Source: Anagrus nilaparvatae
Lineage: Eukaryota; Arthropoda; Insecta; Hymenoptera; Mymaridae
Direction of reading: 5' to 3'
Assembly: GCA_022575985.1 (NCBI GenBank)
Contig: JAKSXM010000288.1
Span: 213,501-277,500, forward strand
Length of the DNA stretch: 64,000 nucleotides
The notes beneath the pieces are model-generated. The model was not told where the DNA came from, searched no databases, and saw only the letters and a list, made by a program, of their open reading frames with translations. A program made the position numbers and the translations under genes. Shown here piece by piece: positions 63,969 through 64,000 of this stretch (positions are counted from its first letter, which is position 1; each line of letters starts with the position of its first letter).

Positions 63969-64000
63969 AAATTGGTATAACATACTCACGCTTAGCAACC

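Overview
The window comes from a very AT-rich animal genome. Genes carry short spliceosomal introns (often 60-120 bp) with GT-AG borders. The gene content is insect: a chiffon/DBF4 gene, an intronless divergent ionotropic receptor and an F-box/LRR gene. Base composition, the intronless receptor and the dense small inverted-repeat elements fit a parasitoid hymenopteran, perhaps a braconid. The order and family are inference; no species-diagnostic gene is present.

Gene-dense half (1-35,260). A two-gene transcript unit (240-933, +) encodes a LYR-motif mini-protein and, starting at the very next base in the same frame, the mitochondrial rescue factor MTRFR. It converges on chiffon (1,874-8,570, -), the DBF4-type activator of the Cdc7 kinase. 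Next come a SERHL-type alpha/beta hydrolase (11,179-12,220, +), the bifunctional enzyme PFKFB with two possible C-termini (13,434-16,469, +), the six-RRM rRNA-processing factor RBM19/Mrd1 (17,136-20,885, -) and a giant kinesin-7, CENP-E (25,093-35,255, -; 3,063 codons). I rebuilt every exon junction from splice sites and phase, and all these models close without a frameshift. Between RBM19 and CENPE lies a ~2-kb near-perfect palindrome made of two tail-to-tail copies of a decayed THAP-domain gene.

Repeat-rich half (35,260-64,000). Only three genes are supported: a divergent ionotropic receptor (39,811-41,592, -), a five-exon F-box/LRR gene (54,542-57,014, +) and a two-exon start of a small secreted protein at the right edge (63,642-63,968, +). 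The rest is a graveyard of non-coding inverted-repeat elements: TA-flanked MITE-like units, several foldbacks of 0.7-2.6 kb, and tandem arrays. One tandem-repeat family, with a monomer of ~156 bp, occurs both inside a TA-flanked MITE-like element (36,805-37,839) and in the core of a 2.6-kb foldback (60,736-63,341).

The genes do not form a single pathway. Several are conserved cell-cycle or growth genes (chif, CENPE, RBM19, PFKFB). The items most worth following are the abutting LYR/MTRFR reading frames, the THAP palindrome and the family of long foldbacks, all potential double-stranded RNA sources. No tRNA, rRNA, CRISPR array or viral gene was recognised.
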